In this document: piece by piece, positions 35,174 through 44,404 of the stretch
Layout: every line of letters begins with the position of its first letter
How positions within the stretch are numbered: the stretch's first letter is position 1
NCBI RefSeq assembly: GCF_019303535.1
Contig: NZ_JACCIU010000001.1
Coordinates: 1 to 64,000 of the forward strand
Direction of reading: 5' to 3'
Length of the DNA: 64,000 nucleotides
Source: Lactobacillus sp. Sy-1
GTDB lineage: Bacteria; Bacillota; Bacilli; Lactobacillales; Lactobacillaceae
The notes under the pieces: generated by a model
Databases searched by the model: none
What the model saw: only the letters and a program-made list of their open reading frames with translations
What the model was told of the DNA's origin: nothing
Program-made: the position numbers and the translations under genes

Positions 35174-35216
35174 CAATAAAAAATAAAAAGACTCCCCATT
35201 CAATGGAACGGGGAGC
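35174..35216 (-). terminator. pyrG leader attenuator terminator
   Basis: The stem CTCCCCGTTC/GAATGGGGAG is followed by TTTTTATTTTTTATT, just upstream of pyrG. The C/U-rich 5' arm (CUCCCC) would pair with a 5' poly-G tract made by reiterative transcription, preventing termination. Confidence 0.85.
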
Positions 35217-35309
35217 TTATTAACTACAATAATATAATCGATCAATTCCTTGCAAAGTCCATGCAAGGAGCCCAAACAATATACTACATAGATTTAAGGT
35301 GATAGTCAA
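35217..35309 (-). promoter_or_regulatory. pyrG promoter and CTP-responsive leader
   Basis: -35 TTGACT (35304-35309), a 17-bp spacer and -10 TAGTAT (35281-35286) are followed 8 nt later by the likely start site GGGCTCC (first G at 35273). This is the initially transcribed sequence known from B. subtilis pyrG, where low CTP makes polymerase slip and add extra G residues. A perfect 8-bp hairpin (TCCTTGCA/TGCAAGGA) follows, then the attenuator. The mechanism is inferred from these matches. Confidence 0.82.
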
Positions 35310-35318
35310 GCAAAAAAA

Positions 35319-35894
35319 TTATTTTTTACTTTCATCTTGATCATCATCATCGTCATCATCATCCATGTCAGCATCATGAAGATCAACGTCATCGGGAACG
35401 TCATTGTGTTCTTCATCGTCAATTGGATTTTCTTCGTCAATATCATCTAAATCATGATCATCTTCATCATCGTCGTCATCGGCATCATAATCATCTTGAT
35501 CTTCAGGATCATCATCATCATAATCAATAACATCATCGTCGTCATCAGCATCAGCTAAGAATGCATTGACCTTCCGACGCTTCTTCTTTGGGCGTTCCTC
35601 ATCTTCTTCTTCTGGATGAACAGTGGCTTCATCGATTGAATCGTATGGATACCAAGTCCGAAGGCCCCAAAGGTTATCACCTAATGAAATGAAGCTACCA
35701 TCAACGTTTAAGTCAGTGTAGAACTGAACTAAGCGGTTTCTGATTTCTTCATCTGAGTCACCAAGGTATTTTTGAATCTCATTAGCTAAATCAGCAAATG
35801 ACATAACATCGCCACGTTGTGATAAAATTGCGTGCGCAACTTCAATCATTGAGAGTTCTTTTTTATTTTTACCTTCCAAGGCTTTTAATTCCAA
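35319..35894 (-). CDS. rpoE: RNA polymerase delta subunit
   Basis: Delta is a Gram-positive RNA polymerase subunit that speeds recycling and tunes promoter response. Residues about 1-90 form the folded HARE-HTH domain ([27 protein letters not shown], then [14 protein letters not shown]). The last 90 or so are almost entirely Asp/Glu and disordered. The likely start is TTG 35894 (191 aa), with AAAGGA about 11 nt upstream. A longer frame from TTG 35924 would place extra residues before the usual beginning. The GAT repeats of the tail make the DNA look like a microsatellite. It lies upstream of pyrG as in Bacilli. Confidence 0.95.
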   Translation of the reverse strand: MELKALEGKNKKELSMIEVAHAILSQRGDVMSFADLANEIQKYLGDSDEEIRNRLVQFYTDLNVDGSFISLGDNLWGLRTWYPYDSIDEATVHPEEEDEERPKKKRRKVNAFLADADDDDDVIDYDDDDPEDQDDYDADDDDDEDDHDLDDIDEENPIDDEEHNDVPDDVDLHDADMDDDDDDDDQDESKK

Positions 35895-35968
35895 ATTGGT
35901 GCACGTCCTTTCAAACACTTTCAAATCGTATTAATCGAGCTATACATATACTACTTTATGTTACTCGT

Positions 35969-36379
35969 CTAGACGCTAAATTGCAACCTTATCTTATAGT
36001 CACCAAGCAAGTTAACTCCTGAAAATAGCCGATAATCAACGGACAGGTTGCCCCTAGCTGGATTATCTTGATACTGATATGATAACTGGACTGTTTCAGC
36101 GTCCATATTCATCAATCCATAAGGGGTACTGTAGCGCGCAACGTGCTTTTTGCCCTGCGCAAATCTAACTTGCAAACGGTTATCAGCAGCCCTAGTCAAG
36201 CGCACTTCTCCGCTATCGTCCATCTTAAACGTTACCGGAACCTTTTTACCAGTATTTGGATCGTCTTCTTGGTAACGCAAGTAAAATGATTGACCGACAC
36301 GCGCCAATTGTCCTTCAACATCATACACGAAATTATCGTGATCATCTGCTTGACTAATGCTGGTTTCTAGATGAATCAT
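35969..36379 (-). CDS. DUF1934 beta-barrel protein (YwiB-like)
   Basis: The 136-aa product has the length and pattern of DUF1934 proteins, small calycin-like beta barrels of unknown function (YDVEGQLARVGQSFYLRYQE, then HVARYSTPYGLMNM). Coordinates here use the first ATG (36379), which has almost no ribosome-binding site. A strong GGGAGG lies 35 nt further upstream, 8 nt before an in-frame ATT at 36406. Starting there adds nine residues (including DTNVQKV) that resemble the first strand of relatives, so AUU initiation is plausible. It lies just upstream of rpoE. Confidence 0.85.
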   Translation of the reverse strand: MIHLETSISQADDHDNFVYDVEGQLARVGQSFYLRYQEDDPNTGKKVPVTFKMDDSGEVRLTRAADNRLQVRFAQGKKHVARYSTPYGLMNMDAETVQLSYQYQDNPARGNLSVDYRLFSGVNLLGDYKIRLQFSV

Positions 36380-36551
36380 GACCTTTTGTACGTTCGTATC
36401 TCTAATGATATTCGCCTCCCAATAATTTTCACATCCCCTTAATTATACTTAGGAAAACGTAAAATGCACTTATTTAATAGTCACAGTCATTAAATTTAGT
36501 TATAATAATGTTATAATCCTTTTGATTTTAAACTACTAGGGGAGTTAAAGC

Positions 36552-37898
36552 ATGTCATACGCTAATCAACTACTACCTCGTGAAAAAGTTTTTCGCGACC
36601 CGGTTCATAATTATATATATGTACGCCACCAAGTAATCCTGGATTTAATCAACACTCCTGAGTTTCAAAGACTTCGTAGAATTAAGCAGTTAGGAACGTC
36701 ATCATTTACGTTTCATGGCGCTGAACATTCTCGATTTACCCATTCACTGGGCGTTTATGAAATCGCCCGGCGAATCTGTAATAACTTCCAAAGAAACTTC
36801 CCATCTAAAACACCTGGAGATGGGCTTTGGGATGATTCAGAACGAATCGTGGCCCTTTGTGCAGCCTTGCTTCACGACATTGGCCACGGGGCTTATTCCC
36901 ATACGTTCGAACACATCTTTCACACCGACCACGAGGCAATCACCAGAAAAATTATCACTAATCCTAGTACGCAGGTGAATAAAGTTTTACTGCAGGTCAG
37001 CGATGATTTCCCCCAAAAAGTGGCTAGTGTAATCGATAAATCGTATCCGAATAAGCAGGTCGTTCAAATGATTTCTAGCCAGTGCGATGCGGACCGGATG
37101 GACTATCTGCTTCGCGATTCTTATAGCACCGGAACTAGCTATGGTAATTTTGACCTTACCAGAATTTTAAGAATCATGCGACCGTACGAAAACGGGATTT
37201 GCTTTGACATGAATGGAATGCACACAATTGAAGACTACATTATTGGTCGGATGCAGATGTATTTACAGGTTTACTTTCATCCGGTTTCCCGTTCAATGGA
37301 GGTCATTTTAAACCACCTCTTGCTTCGGGCAAAAGACTTGTACCGTGCTAACCAGTTAGAGCCTGAATTAATGCCGTATTTATTAATTCCATTCTTCAAT
37401 CAGGAGTTTAGTCTGAGTGACTACCTTGAATTAGACGATGGGGTTTTAAATACTTACTTCATTCACTGGAAAAAATCTAACGACCCCATTTTAAGCGACC
37501 TCGCCCATCGTTTCATTGATCGGCGGCCATTTAAATCAGCCAAGTATGATAAGGAAGACCTTAGTACTATTAATAAAATGAAAAAGCTAGTTGCTGGTTG
37601 CGGGTATGATACCAAGTACTATACCGGAATTGACAATAGCTTTAACCTTCCCTATGATTCATACGACACCAAAAAGGAAATTCATGACGGGCAAATTAAG
37701 TTGATTAATCCGGATGGCAGCTTCGTGGGATTATCAGATGTTAGTGACCTCGTTCGGGTAGTTACTAATAAAATCGTCAGTGAGAACCGCTTTTTCTTCC
37801 CGCGGGAGTTAATTAAGTCTGATGAAATCAACTTATTCTCACCCATGGTAGAAGAATTTAGAAAACATATTAAAAATGATCACATTATTAATGAATAG
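36552..37898 (+). CDS. HD-domain phosphohydrolase (YwfO/dNTPase-like)
   Basis: The 448-aa cytosolic protein has a full HD metal-binding set: EHSRFTHSLGVYEIARR, LLHDIGHGAYSHTFEH and, later, DADRMDYLLRDS. This is the SAMHD1/dGTPase-like subfamily represented by B. subtilis YwfO. Such enzymes hydrolyse dNTPs or related nucleotides, but the substrate is not deducible here. The start is ATG 36552, with GGGGAG about 7 nt upstream. The HAD phosphatase gene follows after 17 bp, so the two are likely co-transcribed, divergently from the DUF1934 gene. Confidence 0.9.
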   Translation: MSYANQLLPREKVFRDPVHNYIYVRHQVILDLINTPEFQRLRRIKQLGTSSFTFHGAEHSRFTHSLGVYEIARRICNNFQRNFPSKTPGDGLWDDSERIVALCAALLHDIGHGAYSHTFEHIFHTDHEAITRKIITNPSTQVNKVLLQVSDDFPQKVASVIDKSYPNKQVVQMISSQCDADRMDYLLRDSYSTGTSYGNFDLTRILRIMRPYENGICFDMNGMHTIEDYIIGRMQMYLQVYFHPVSRSMEVILNHLLLRAKDLYRANQLEPELMPYLLIPFFNQEFSLSDYLELDDGVLNTYFIHWKKSNDPILSDLAHRFIDRRPFKSAKYDKEDLSTINKMKKLVAGCGYDTKYYTGIDNSFNLPYDSYDTKKEIHDGQIKLINPDGSFVGLSDVSDLVRVVTNKIVSENRFFFPRELIKSDEINLFSPMVEEFRKHIKNDHIINE

Positions 37899-37915
37899 CG
37901 AGGAATAAAAAAATT

Positions 37916-38734
37916 ATGGATATTAAATTAATTGCAATCGATATTGATGGAACCCTAGTTGACGACGACAAGGTCCTTCGCGAACCAACCAAACAGGCAA
38001 TCGCAGCGGCGCGCCAAAAGGGAATCAAGATTGTGCTTTGTACTGGCCGCCCTATTTCAGGAGTTGAGAAGTACCTGGAAGAGTTATCAATTTCAGGGTC
38101 AGATGAATACGCAATTACCTTTAATGGCTCCACGGTTCAAGACGCAAACGGTAAGGTAATTACTAATCACACCATCACTTACGACGATTTCGTGGATACC
38201 GAAGCCCTAGCTCGGAAGTTTGACGTTAACTATCAAATTGAAACCCCCGAGGCAATTTATGCTTTTAATCGCGACCTCAGTCGTTACTCGATCTATGAAA
38301 GTTCAATTGTCAGACTGCCAATTAAGTTTCGAACTCCAGAGGACATCAAACCAGAACTAACAATTACCAAGTCCATGTTCGTTAGTTCTCCAGAAAAAAT
38401 CACCCACGCTAAGGCTAACATTCCCACAGCAATTCAAGATAAACTATACGTTGTTCAAACCGAACCATTCTTCCTTGAATTCTTAAATAAAAAAATTAGT
38501 AAGGGAAATGCCCTTCGCGAACTAGCTGAAAAGTTAGACTTAAAACCTGAAAACATCATGGCAATTGGTGATCAAGGAAACGATCTTTCAATGATTAAAT
38601 TTGCTGGACTAGGGGTTGCAATGGGCAATGCCATTGAAGATAATAAGCAAGCTGCCCAATTCGTAACTAAACGCAATGTTGAAAATGGGGTTGCTTATGC
38701 GATCAACAAATTCGTTAACAATCCTGAATCATAA
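37916..38734 (+). CDS. Cof-type HAD-IIB family phosphatase
   Basis: The 272-aa product has HAD motif I as DIDGTLVDDD (residues 8-17), motif II CTGRP and motif III/IV GDQGNDLSMI near the C-terminus. A Cof-type cap lies between. These enzymes dephosphorylate sugar phosphates, pyridoxal phosphate or FMN, often with broad specificity, so no exact substrate is assigned. It follows the HD gene by 17 bp and is closed by a bidirectional terminator. Confidence 0.93.
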   Translation: MDIKLIAIDIDGTLVDDDKVLREPTKQAIAAARQKGIKIVLCTGRPISGVEKYLEELSISGSDEYAITFNGSTVQDANGKVITNHTITYDDFVDTEALARKFDVNYQIETPEAIYAFNRDLSRYSIYESSIVRLPIKFRTPEDIKPELTITKSMFVSSPEKITHAKANIPTAIQDKLYVVQTEPFFLEFLNKKISKGNALRELAEKLDLKPENIMAIGDQGNDLSMIKFAGLGVAMGNAIEDNKQAAQFVTKRNVENGVAYAINKFVNNPES

Positions 38735-38748
38735 TTAAAAACCGCAAA

Positions 38749-38778
38749 TAAAAAGCTGACCAAATGGTCAGCTTTTTA
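38749..38778. terminator. Bidirectional terminator after the HAD gene
   Basis: The stem AAAGCTGACC/GGTCAGCTTT has a 4-nt loop and T-tracts on both strands. The stop codon of the convergent DUF3899 gene lies inside the T-tract. Confidence 0.92.
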
Positions 38779-39144
38779 TATTGTAATCAGAATTCCCACG
38801 ATAATTAGCGGAATTGATATTTGTAAACAGAAATTAGCAGAACGACTCACCCGGATTGGCGCGTTCTTTAAACGGCCAACTTTTCTAGCTGGAACCTGTT
38901 CATCAGGTAGTTCAGCATTATCACCACGCCGCCGAACTCGATGCCAACCTGTAAACAAATGGCCCCCTAAAATCATAATAAATGCGGATACCACTAGCAT
39001 AAACAATCCAACCATGAAGTAAACGTTACTTAGCATTACCACAAGCGACAGTTTATGCATCAACAATGGAATTAACGCAATTAAAATTGCACCACCAGTG
39101 GTTATCAGCATGATTTTAAATTGGTTGATCAAACGACTTAGCAT
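38776..39144 (-). CDS. DUF3899 membrane protein
   Basis: The 122-aa protein has three hydrophobic segments (about residues 12-28, 38-60 and 103-121), with a basic cytosolic loop between the second and third (GWHRVRRRGDN). The pattern matches the DUF3899 family of small Firmicutes membrane proteins without known function. It starts 3 nt after the prs stop codon, so it is co-transcribed with prs. Confidence 0.8.
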   Translation of the reverse strand: MLSRLINQFKIMLITTGGAILIALIPLLMHKLSLVVMLSNVYFMVGLFMLVVSAFIMILGGHLFTGWHRVRRRGDNAELPDEQVPARKVGRLKNAPIRVSRSANFCLQISIPLIIVGILITI

Positions 39145-39147
39145 CGT

Positions 39148-40107
39148 CTAAGCCTTAAATAAAGGGCTCAATGGCTTGTTTTGGTGAATTCGAGTAATTG
39201 CATTCGCCATTAATTTAGCGATTGTAATTTGGTTAATTTTACTAATTTCTTTTTCAGGCTTGAGTTGAATGGAATCAGTTACCACTAATTGCTTAATTGG
39301 TGATTTTTCAATCCGTTCAATTGCTGGACCGGATAACACTGGATGGGTACAACAAGCGTAAACTTCTTTTGCCCCAGCATCAATTAATGCTTGCGCTCCC
39401 AGTGTAATTGTCCCGGCCGTGTCAATCATGTCATCAACCATTAAGCAGGTCTTCCCCTTAATATCACCAATGATGTTCATAACCTTAGCAACGTTTGCTT
39501 TGGGTCTTCTTTTATCAATGATTGCAATTGGGGCCTTTAGGTGTTCGGCTAACTTCCGTGCGCGAACAACGCCACCATGATCAGGTGAGACCACAACAGT
39601 ATTTGAATCAAAGCCTTCCTTTAAGAAGAAGTCAGCTAGTAAGGGTGCTGCCATTAGATGGTCAACTGGGATGTTAAAGAACCCTTGAATTTGAGCAGCG
39701 TGCAAATCAAGTGATACCACTCGATTAACTCCAGCGGTTTGTAAAATATCAGCAACCAACTTGGCAGTGATTGGTTCTCTAGATTGGGCCTTGCGATCTT
39801 GTCGTGCGTAACCATAGTAAGGGATTACAACGTTAATTGTCCGGGCACTAGCACGCTTAAGCGCATCGGACATAATCAATAATTCCATCAAATTATCATT
39901 CACTGGTTCTGAAGTTGATTGAATGATGTATACATCATCCCCACGAATGCTTTCTTCGATTTGAATTTGAATTTCACCATCACTAAAATGATTAACATTT
40001 GCCTTGCCCAATTCAATCCCCATATCATCAGCAATTTTTTGTGCTAATGGGCGGTTTGAACTTAAGGCAAATAGTTTAAATTTAGGATCGATTTTTTGTT
40101 CAGCCAT
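39148..40107 (-). CDS. prs: Ribose-phosphate pyrophosphokinase
   Basis: Prs makes PRPP from ribose 5-phosphate and ATP, feeding purine, pyrimidine, His and Trp synthesis and the hpt reaction. The 319-aa product contains the [18 protein letters not shown] segment, [10 protein letters not shown] and the PRPP-binding loop [13 protein letters not shown]. The start is ATG 40107, with GGAGG about 6 nt upstream. It lies downstream of glmU with a 120-bp gap holding a possible promoter, as in the purR-glmU-prs order of Bacilli. Confidence 0.97.
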   Translation of the reverse strand: MAEQKIDPKFKLFALSSNRPLAQKIADDMGIELGKANVNHFSDGEIQIQIEESIRGDDVYIIQSTSEPVNDNLMELLIMSDALKRASARTINVVIPYYGYARQDRKAQSREPITAKLVADILQTAGVNRVVSLDLHAAQIQGFFNIPVDHLMAAPLLADFFLKEGFDSNTVVVSPDHGGVVRARKLAEHLKAPIAIIDKRRPKANVAKVMNIIGDIKGKTCLMVDDMIDTAGTITLGAQALIDAGAKEVYACCTHPVLSGPAIERIEKSPIKQLVVTDSIQLKPEKEISKINQITIAKLMANAITRIHQNKPLSPLFKA

Positions 40108-40195
40108 GACTTCCTCCATCTCAAAATCCATTCAGATTGACTATTACACTTATTAAGATATTCTTGCTTACTATTTTACACTAATTTCAGTTAAT

Positions 40196-40201
40196 ATTAT
40201 A
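40196..40201 (-). promoter_or_regulatory. Possible -10 element for prs
   Basis: TATAAT on the minus strand, about 90 bp before prs, has no clear -35. A small inverted repeat (AGTGAA/TTCACT, 40210-40225) lies just upstream and could be an operator or a weak glmU terminator. Confidence 0.35.
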
Positions 40202-40227
40202 CAACGTTTAGTGAATTCATTCACTAT

Positions 40228-41601
40228 CTATCCATCGTATGGTAATTTTTTATAATAGCCTGGCTTATTTGTTTGTCTAGCCCTGGCAATTGCCATATCG
40301 TATTCTTTTACGTCATCGGTAATCGTGGAACCGGCAGCGATAAAGGAATGGTCAGCAACGGTAATTGGCGCAATCAAGTTTGAATTGCTCCCAATAAACG
40401 AGGCGTCACCTACGGTAATGTTGTGCTTATTCTTGCCATCGTAGTTAGCAAAAATCACTCCACAACCAACATTGATACTTCGACCCAAATGGGCGTTTCC
40501 GATGTAGGTTAGGTGTCCCACCTTGGTCCCTTCGTCAATTTGGGCCTTTTTAACCTCTACGAAGTTTCCTAAGTGAACGTGTTCACCAATTATTGATTGT
40601 GGCCTTAAGTGGCTGTAAGGGCCGATATTGGAGTTATCAAGCATTTCTGATTCTTGAAGGTATGAAGAAATTACATGGATATTATCATGTAACTTACAAT
40701 CGATAATTTCAGAGTGGGCCCCAATCCGACAATTAGATCCGATGGTCGTCTTTCCATGGATCTGCACCCCGGGTTCGATTACCGTGTCGGAACCAATTTG
40801 AATGTCAACATCGATGTAGGTGTCCTCAGGGTTGATAATCGAAACCCCTTCGGTCATATGATGATTATTAATTCGTTCTTGCATTACCTTAGTGGCCTTC
40901 GAAAGCGCAATACGATCGTTAACCCCCATCGATTCATAGAAGTCCGCCATTTGGTAGGCCGCAATAATCCGGCCGGCGTTCTTCAAAATTTCAATTACAT
41001 CAGTTAGGTAATATTCACCCTGAGCATTATCGTTATTGATCTGATGCAACGATTCAAATAACGCCTGGTTATCAAAAACGTACACCCCGGTGTTAATTTC
41101 GTTGATTGCTTGTTCTTCCTTCGAGGCATCCTTTTGTTCAACGATTTTTTCAACGATTCCTAGGTCATTTCGCACAATCCGCCCGTATCCAGTTGGATCA
41201 GGAGCCTTCGAAGTCAAAATGGTAACAGCAGCTTGCTTTTCTTCGTGGTACTTGAACAATTTTTCAAAGGTCTCACTGGTAAATAGTGGTGTATCACCAC
41301 TAACTACCATTGTGGTTCCCTCAACGTTAGCTAGCAATGGTTCTGCCTTAATTACGGCATCCCCAGTTCCTAGTTGTTTTTCTTGAACCACGTACTTAGT
41401 CCGATCTCCTAGTTCACGTTCAACATCCTCGGCCCCATAACCAACTACCGTTACGACGTTATCCATGTGGGTCTTTTCTACCTGAGTCAATACGTGATCC
41501 ACCATGGTCCGCCCACAAATGCGGTGCAAGACCTTGTACAACTTAGATTTCATTCTGGTTCCCTTACCAGCAGCTAAAATAATTGTATTTCTTACAGCCA
41601 T
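40228..41601 (-). CDS. glmU: Bifunctional GlmU (GlcN-1-P acetyltransferase / GlcNAc-1-P uridyltransferase)
   Basis: GlmU makes UDP-GlcNAc, the substrate of MurA, in two steps. The N-terminal uridyltransferase has [18 protein letters not shown] (residues about 9-26) and QLGTGDAV. The C-terminal left-handed beta-helix acetyltransferase carries the hexapeptide repeats and conserved [18 protein letters not shown] and [10 protein letters not shown] segments. At 457 aa it is full length. It lies 15 bp after purR. Confidence 0.97.
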   Translation of the reverse strand: MAVRNTIILAAGKGTRMKSKLYKVLHRICGRTMVDHVLTQVEKTHMDNVVTVVGYGAEDVERELGDRTKYVVQEKQLGTGDAVIKAEPLLANVEGTTMVVSGDTPLFTSETFEKLFKYHEEKQAAVTILTSKAPDPTGYGRIVRNDLGIVEKIVEQKDASKEEQAINEINTGVYVFDNQALFESLHQINNDNAQGEYYLTDVIEILKNAGRIIAAYQMADFYESMGVNDRIALSKATKVMQERINNHHMTEGVSIINPEDTYIDVDIQIGSDTVIEPGVQIHGKTTIGSNCRIGAHSEIIDCKLHDNIHVISSYLQESEMLDNSNIGPYSHLRPQSIIGEHVHLGNFVEVKKAQIDEGTKVGHLTYIGNAHLGRSINVGCGVIFANYDGKNKHNITVGDASFIGSNSNLIAPITVADHSFIAAGSTITDDVKEYDMAIARARQTNKPGYYKKLPYDG

Positions 41602-41616
41602 TGAAATAATTCCCCC

Positions 41617-42441
41617 CTATTTTTGATTAAAGACGGTCTTTAAGAAGTTGCCATCTGAGACCGTAATGTGCTTTGCAATGTCAACCTTAACCAGTGAAAC
41701 ATAATCTTGATCAGCAAATTCAGTTCGATCATAATTTTCTTCAGCTAATACAGAAACACCTGCAACTTCACAGTTAAATTCACGAGCTAAGGTCGCCAGT
41801 CCATTTACCGTTCCACCACCCTTAAGGTAGTCATCAACGATCAACACTCTGGAATTAGCCTTTAGGCTCCGCTTAGATAATACCATTTTTTTAACATTAT
41901 TATTTGAACCAGACACATAATTCACGCTAATTGTAGATCCGTCGGTGATTTTAGAATCATGTTGAGAAACTACGAACGGAACGTTTAAATTACTAGCGAT
42001 ACTTTGAGCAATTGGGATTCCCTTCGTGGCAACTGTTAAGACTGCATCAATCTTTTGATCGGTGTACTTAGTCGCCATGATACGGCCAATCGTTCTCAGA
42101 GTATCAGGATAGCTAAGTACGTCTGACATATAGATGTAGCCTCCAGCTAGGTAGCGACTATCATCATTTAGGGCATCCTTTAACCCGTTAACAAATGATT
42201 GGGCTTCGGATGCCGGAATGGATGGCAAAAAGCGGGTCCCACCTGCGGCTCCCGGAACAGTATCAACAATTCCAATTCCACGATCCTTAAATGTTTGTTT
42301 TAATATTCCTAGGTCTTCACTAATTGAAGACTTTGCTGAACCATAACGGTCAACAAAAAAAGTCAGGGGAATAAGTGTGTGTGGTCGATCTAAAAGATAC
42401 TTTGTCATATCAATTAGCCGATTACTTCGTCTGACCTTCAA
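41617..42441 (-). CDS. purR: Purine operon repressor PurR (Bacilli type)
   Basis: Bacilli-type PurR is a DNA-binding winged-helix protein fused to a phosphoribosyltransferase-like domain that senses PRPP. The N-terminus (VRRSNRLIDMTKYLLDRP) is the winged helix, and the PRPP-binding loop is VLIVDDYLKGGGTV (about residues 195-208). I place the start at TTG 42441 (274 aa), with AGAGGTG about 7 nt upstream. The longer frame to 42483 gives an unusual N-terminus. Its target promoters are not evident in the window. prs, the source of its ligand, is two genes downstream. Confidence 0.95.
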   Translation of the reverse strand: MKVRRSNRLIDMTKYLLDRPHTLIPLTFFVDRYGSAKSSISEDLGILKQTFKDRGIGIVDTVPGAAGGTRFLPSIPASEAQSFVNGLKDALNDDSRYLAGGYIYMSDVLSYPDTLRTIGRIMATKYTDQKIDAVLTVATKGIPIAQSIASNLNVPFVVSQHDSKITDGSTISVNYVSGSNNNVKKMVLSKRSLKANSRVLIVDDYLKGGGTVNGLATLAREFNCEVAGVSVLAEENYDRTEFADQDYVSLVKVDIAKHITVSDGNFLKTVFNQK

Positions 42442-42554
42442 ATTTTTCACCTCTATAAAATAATTCCAAAATTTTCCTATCAATCAAATTCTATCATAAA
42501 AGTTCGTGTTTTACCTACTTTATTCAGAATTTAATCAATTAATGTAAGTAATAT

Positions 42555-43403
42555 TTATAGTGGACGAACTAAATAGGCCTCGTTACAAAACCCTCGAATG
42601 CTATTTAAAATCCGTTTGGCCCGACTATACTTATGACAGACCGCAAATACGGTGGGCCCAGTTCCACTCATCTGGGAACCATCAGCCCCAAAGCTAATCA
42701 AACGATTTTTAATGTCAATGATTTCCGGATATCGTTTCCCAGAAATGGCCTCTAAAACATTTCCCATATTAGCAGTAATTCCATTTAAATCCCCATTTTT
42801 GGTGAAAAATAATAGTTTTTCAATATCTGGATGAATTAAATTTTGATAATCAATTTCCTGCAAAATTTTGGGAGTAGAAACACTAATGCGGGGTTTAACA
42901 ATTACCACCCACATTGACGGTAGTTTAGGCATCACTTCAATGATTTCACCCCGACCAGTCACCCGGGCGGTCTGGCTATATATACAATACGGAACGTCTG
43001 AATCAACTTTTAAACCAAGTTCAGCTAGTTGACGATTGGTAAGCTTGATCTGATATAACTTATTCAACCCCCGCAAAACAGCTGCTGCATCAGACGATCC
43101 GCCCCCGAGCCCGGCTGCAATCGGAATGTGCTTGGTAATTTTAATCTGAATGCCATCGTTGATATGATACTGCTTGGTAATCAACAATGCTGCTTGGTAT
43201 GCTAAGTTACGTTGATCATTCGGGATAAATACACTATCAGATTCAACAGTAATCAGGCCACTCCCATCTGTTTTAATCTCAACGTAATCTGCCAAATCCA
43301 CTGATGCCATTACCATGTTCCACTCTGGTAATCCATCATCGTGCATATACGGCGTATCTAGTCCTAAATTGATCTTCGCTGGCGCCTTTTCTACGATTCT
43401 CAA
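42555..43403 (-). CDS. ispE: 4-diphosphocytidyl-2-C-methylerythritol kinase IspE
   Basis: IspE is a GHMP kinase of the MEP isoprenoid pathway. The start MRIVEKAPAKINLGLD and the ATP loop PIAAGLGGGSSDAAAVLRG are diagnostic, and the C-terminal GADGSQMSGTGPTVFA block is present. I place the start at TTG 43403 (282 aa), with GGAGG 7 nt upstream. The window also encodes mvaA of the mevalonate pathway, so in this organism IspE may be an orphan member with another role. The position before purR and after rsmA matches Bacilli. The veg gene usually between rsmA and ispE is missing. Confidence 0.95.
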   Translation of the reverse strand: MRIVEKAPAKINLGLDTPYMHDDGLPEWNMVMASVDLADYVEIKTDGSGLITVESDSVFIPNDQRNLAYQAALLITKQYHINDGIQIKITKHIPIAAGLGGGSSDAAAVLRGLNKLYQIKLTNRQLAELGLKVDSDVPYCIYSQTARVTGRGEIIEVMPKLPSMWVVIVKPRISVSTPKILQEIDYQNLIHPDIEKLLFFTKNGDLNGITANMGNVLEAISGKRYPEIIDIKNRLISFGADGSQMSGTGPTVFAVCHKYSRAKRILNSIRGFCNEAYLVRPL

Positions 43404-43473
43404 GTCCACCCCTCCAATCATAATTTTGATTTATTTTTAATTATACTAAAAATTGAATCAAAAGTCAGTGGAC

Positions 43474-43507
43474 TAAAAAAGCAACTATTAGATTTTAATA
43501 GTTGCTA
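43474..43507 (-). terminator. rsmA terminator
   Basis: The stem AGCAACTATTA/TAATAGTTGCT is followed by TTTTTT on the minus strand, closing the metG-tatD-rnmV-rsmA series before ispE. Confidence 0.92.
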
Positions 43508-43513
43508 GTTCGA

Positions 43514-44404
43514 TTATTTTAAGATTCCAATTTGATGGTAGGTGTTCGCTAATTTAACAAAGTCACTCACCGTTAATCTTTCTGGGCGCACCCCTGGATC
43601 GATTTCCATTTGGGCCAATCCAGCTTTAATTTGTTCCTTGGTTTCTGGACTCTTGCCAAAAACACTTTGGAGGTTGTTCCAAAGCGTTTTCCGTCTATGA
43701 GCAAAACACCCCCGCACAAATCCCATAAATGACTTATCATTAAACGCTACGACATCGCGATGATCGTAACTAGAAAGGGTTACGATTGCAGAGTCAACAT
43801 TTGGCGATGGAATAAATGACTTTCTGGATACCAACATTGGAACGGTCACCCGATGGAGGTACTGAACGATTACCGATAAAGAGCTATATGCCTTTACCCC
43901 CGTCTTAGCACAAAGGCGGTCAGCAACCTCTTTTTGCATCATTACCACAATTTTTGAAAAATCAACTGGTCCCTTTAAAAGGCTTAAGATGATGGGGGTT
44001 GTGATGTAGTAAGGAAGGTTTGCAACCACTTTAATCGGCTTATCATCACCAAATTCCTTTTCAATCATTTCAGGAAGGTTTGCCTTTAAGATGTCTTGGT
44101 TGATAATTTTCACATTATCGTATTGATGTAACGTATCATCTAGGACTGGGAGTAGGTTTTGATCTAGCTCGTAGGCAACCACCTTATTAGCCCGCTTGGC
44201 TAGCTGTTCCGTTAGCGAGCCAATTCCGGGGCCAATCTCAATTACGTTATCATTAGTAGTAATTTCAGCTGCGTCCACAATCCCCACTAGGGTGTTTAAG
44301 TCGGTCAAGAAGTTTTGCCCGAGACTCTTCTTCGCTGAAAGGTGGTAGCGGTTTAAAATTGCCTGAGTTCTTGCAGGACTCCCGATTGCTGGTGTTTCTG
44401 TCAT
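43514..44404 (-). CDS. rsmA: 16S rRNA dimethyladenosine transferase RsmA (KsgA)
   Basis: RsmA dimethylates two adjacent adenosines near the 3' end of 16S rRNA during 30S maturation. The SAM-binding core is seen in SLGQNFLTD, VIEIGPGIGSLTEQL and VVAYELDQNL, and the catalytic motif is NLPYYITTPI (about residues 128-137). The 296-aa length is normal. Start and rnmV stop overlap by one base (TAATG), and GAGGAGG lies upstream within rnmV, so the two are translationally coupled. Confidence 0.97.
   Translation of the reverse strand: MTETPAIGSPARTQAILNRYHLSAKKSLGQNFLTDLNTLVGIVDAAEITTNDNVIEIGPGIGSLTEQLAKRANKVVAYELDQNLLPVLDDTLHQYDNVKIINQDILKANLPEMIEKEFGDDKPIKVVANLPYYITTPIILSLLKGPVDFSKIVVMMQKEVADRLCAKTGVKAYSSLSVIVQYLHRVTVPMLVSRKSFIPSPNVDSAIVTLSSYDHRDVVAFNDKSFMGFVRGCFAHRRKTLWNNLQSVFGKSPETKEQIKAGLAQMEIDPGVRPERLTVSDFVKLANTYHQIGILK

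Noticed and set aside
35335-35540. Dense ATC/ATCATC repeats resembling a microsatellite or short repeat array
   Set aside because: They encode the Asp/Glu-rich tail of the RNA polymerase delta subunit in frame. There is no spacer structure.
40210-40225. Inverted repeat AGTGAA/TTCACT between glmU and prs as a regulator site
   Set aside because: Only 6 bp per arm, a single occurrence in the regions I examined, and no known operator match. Kept only as a note in the prs promoter entry.
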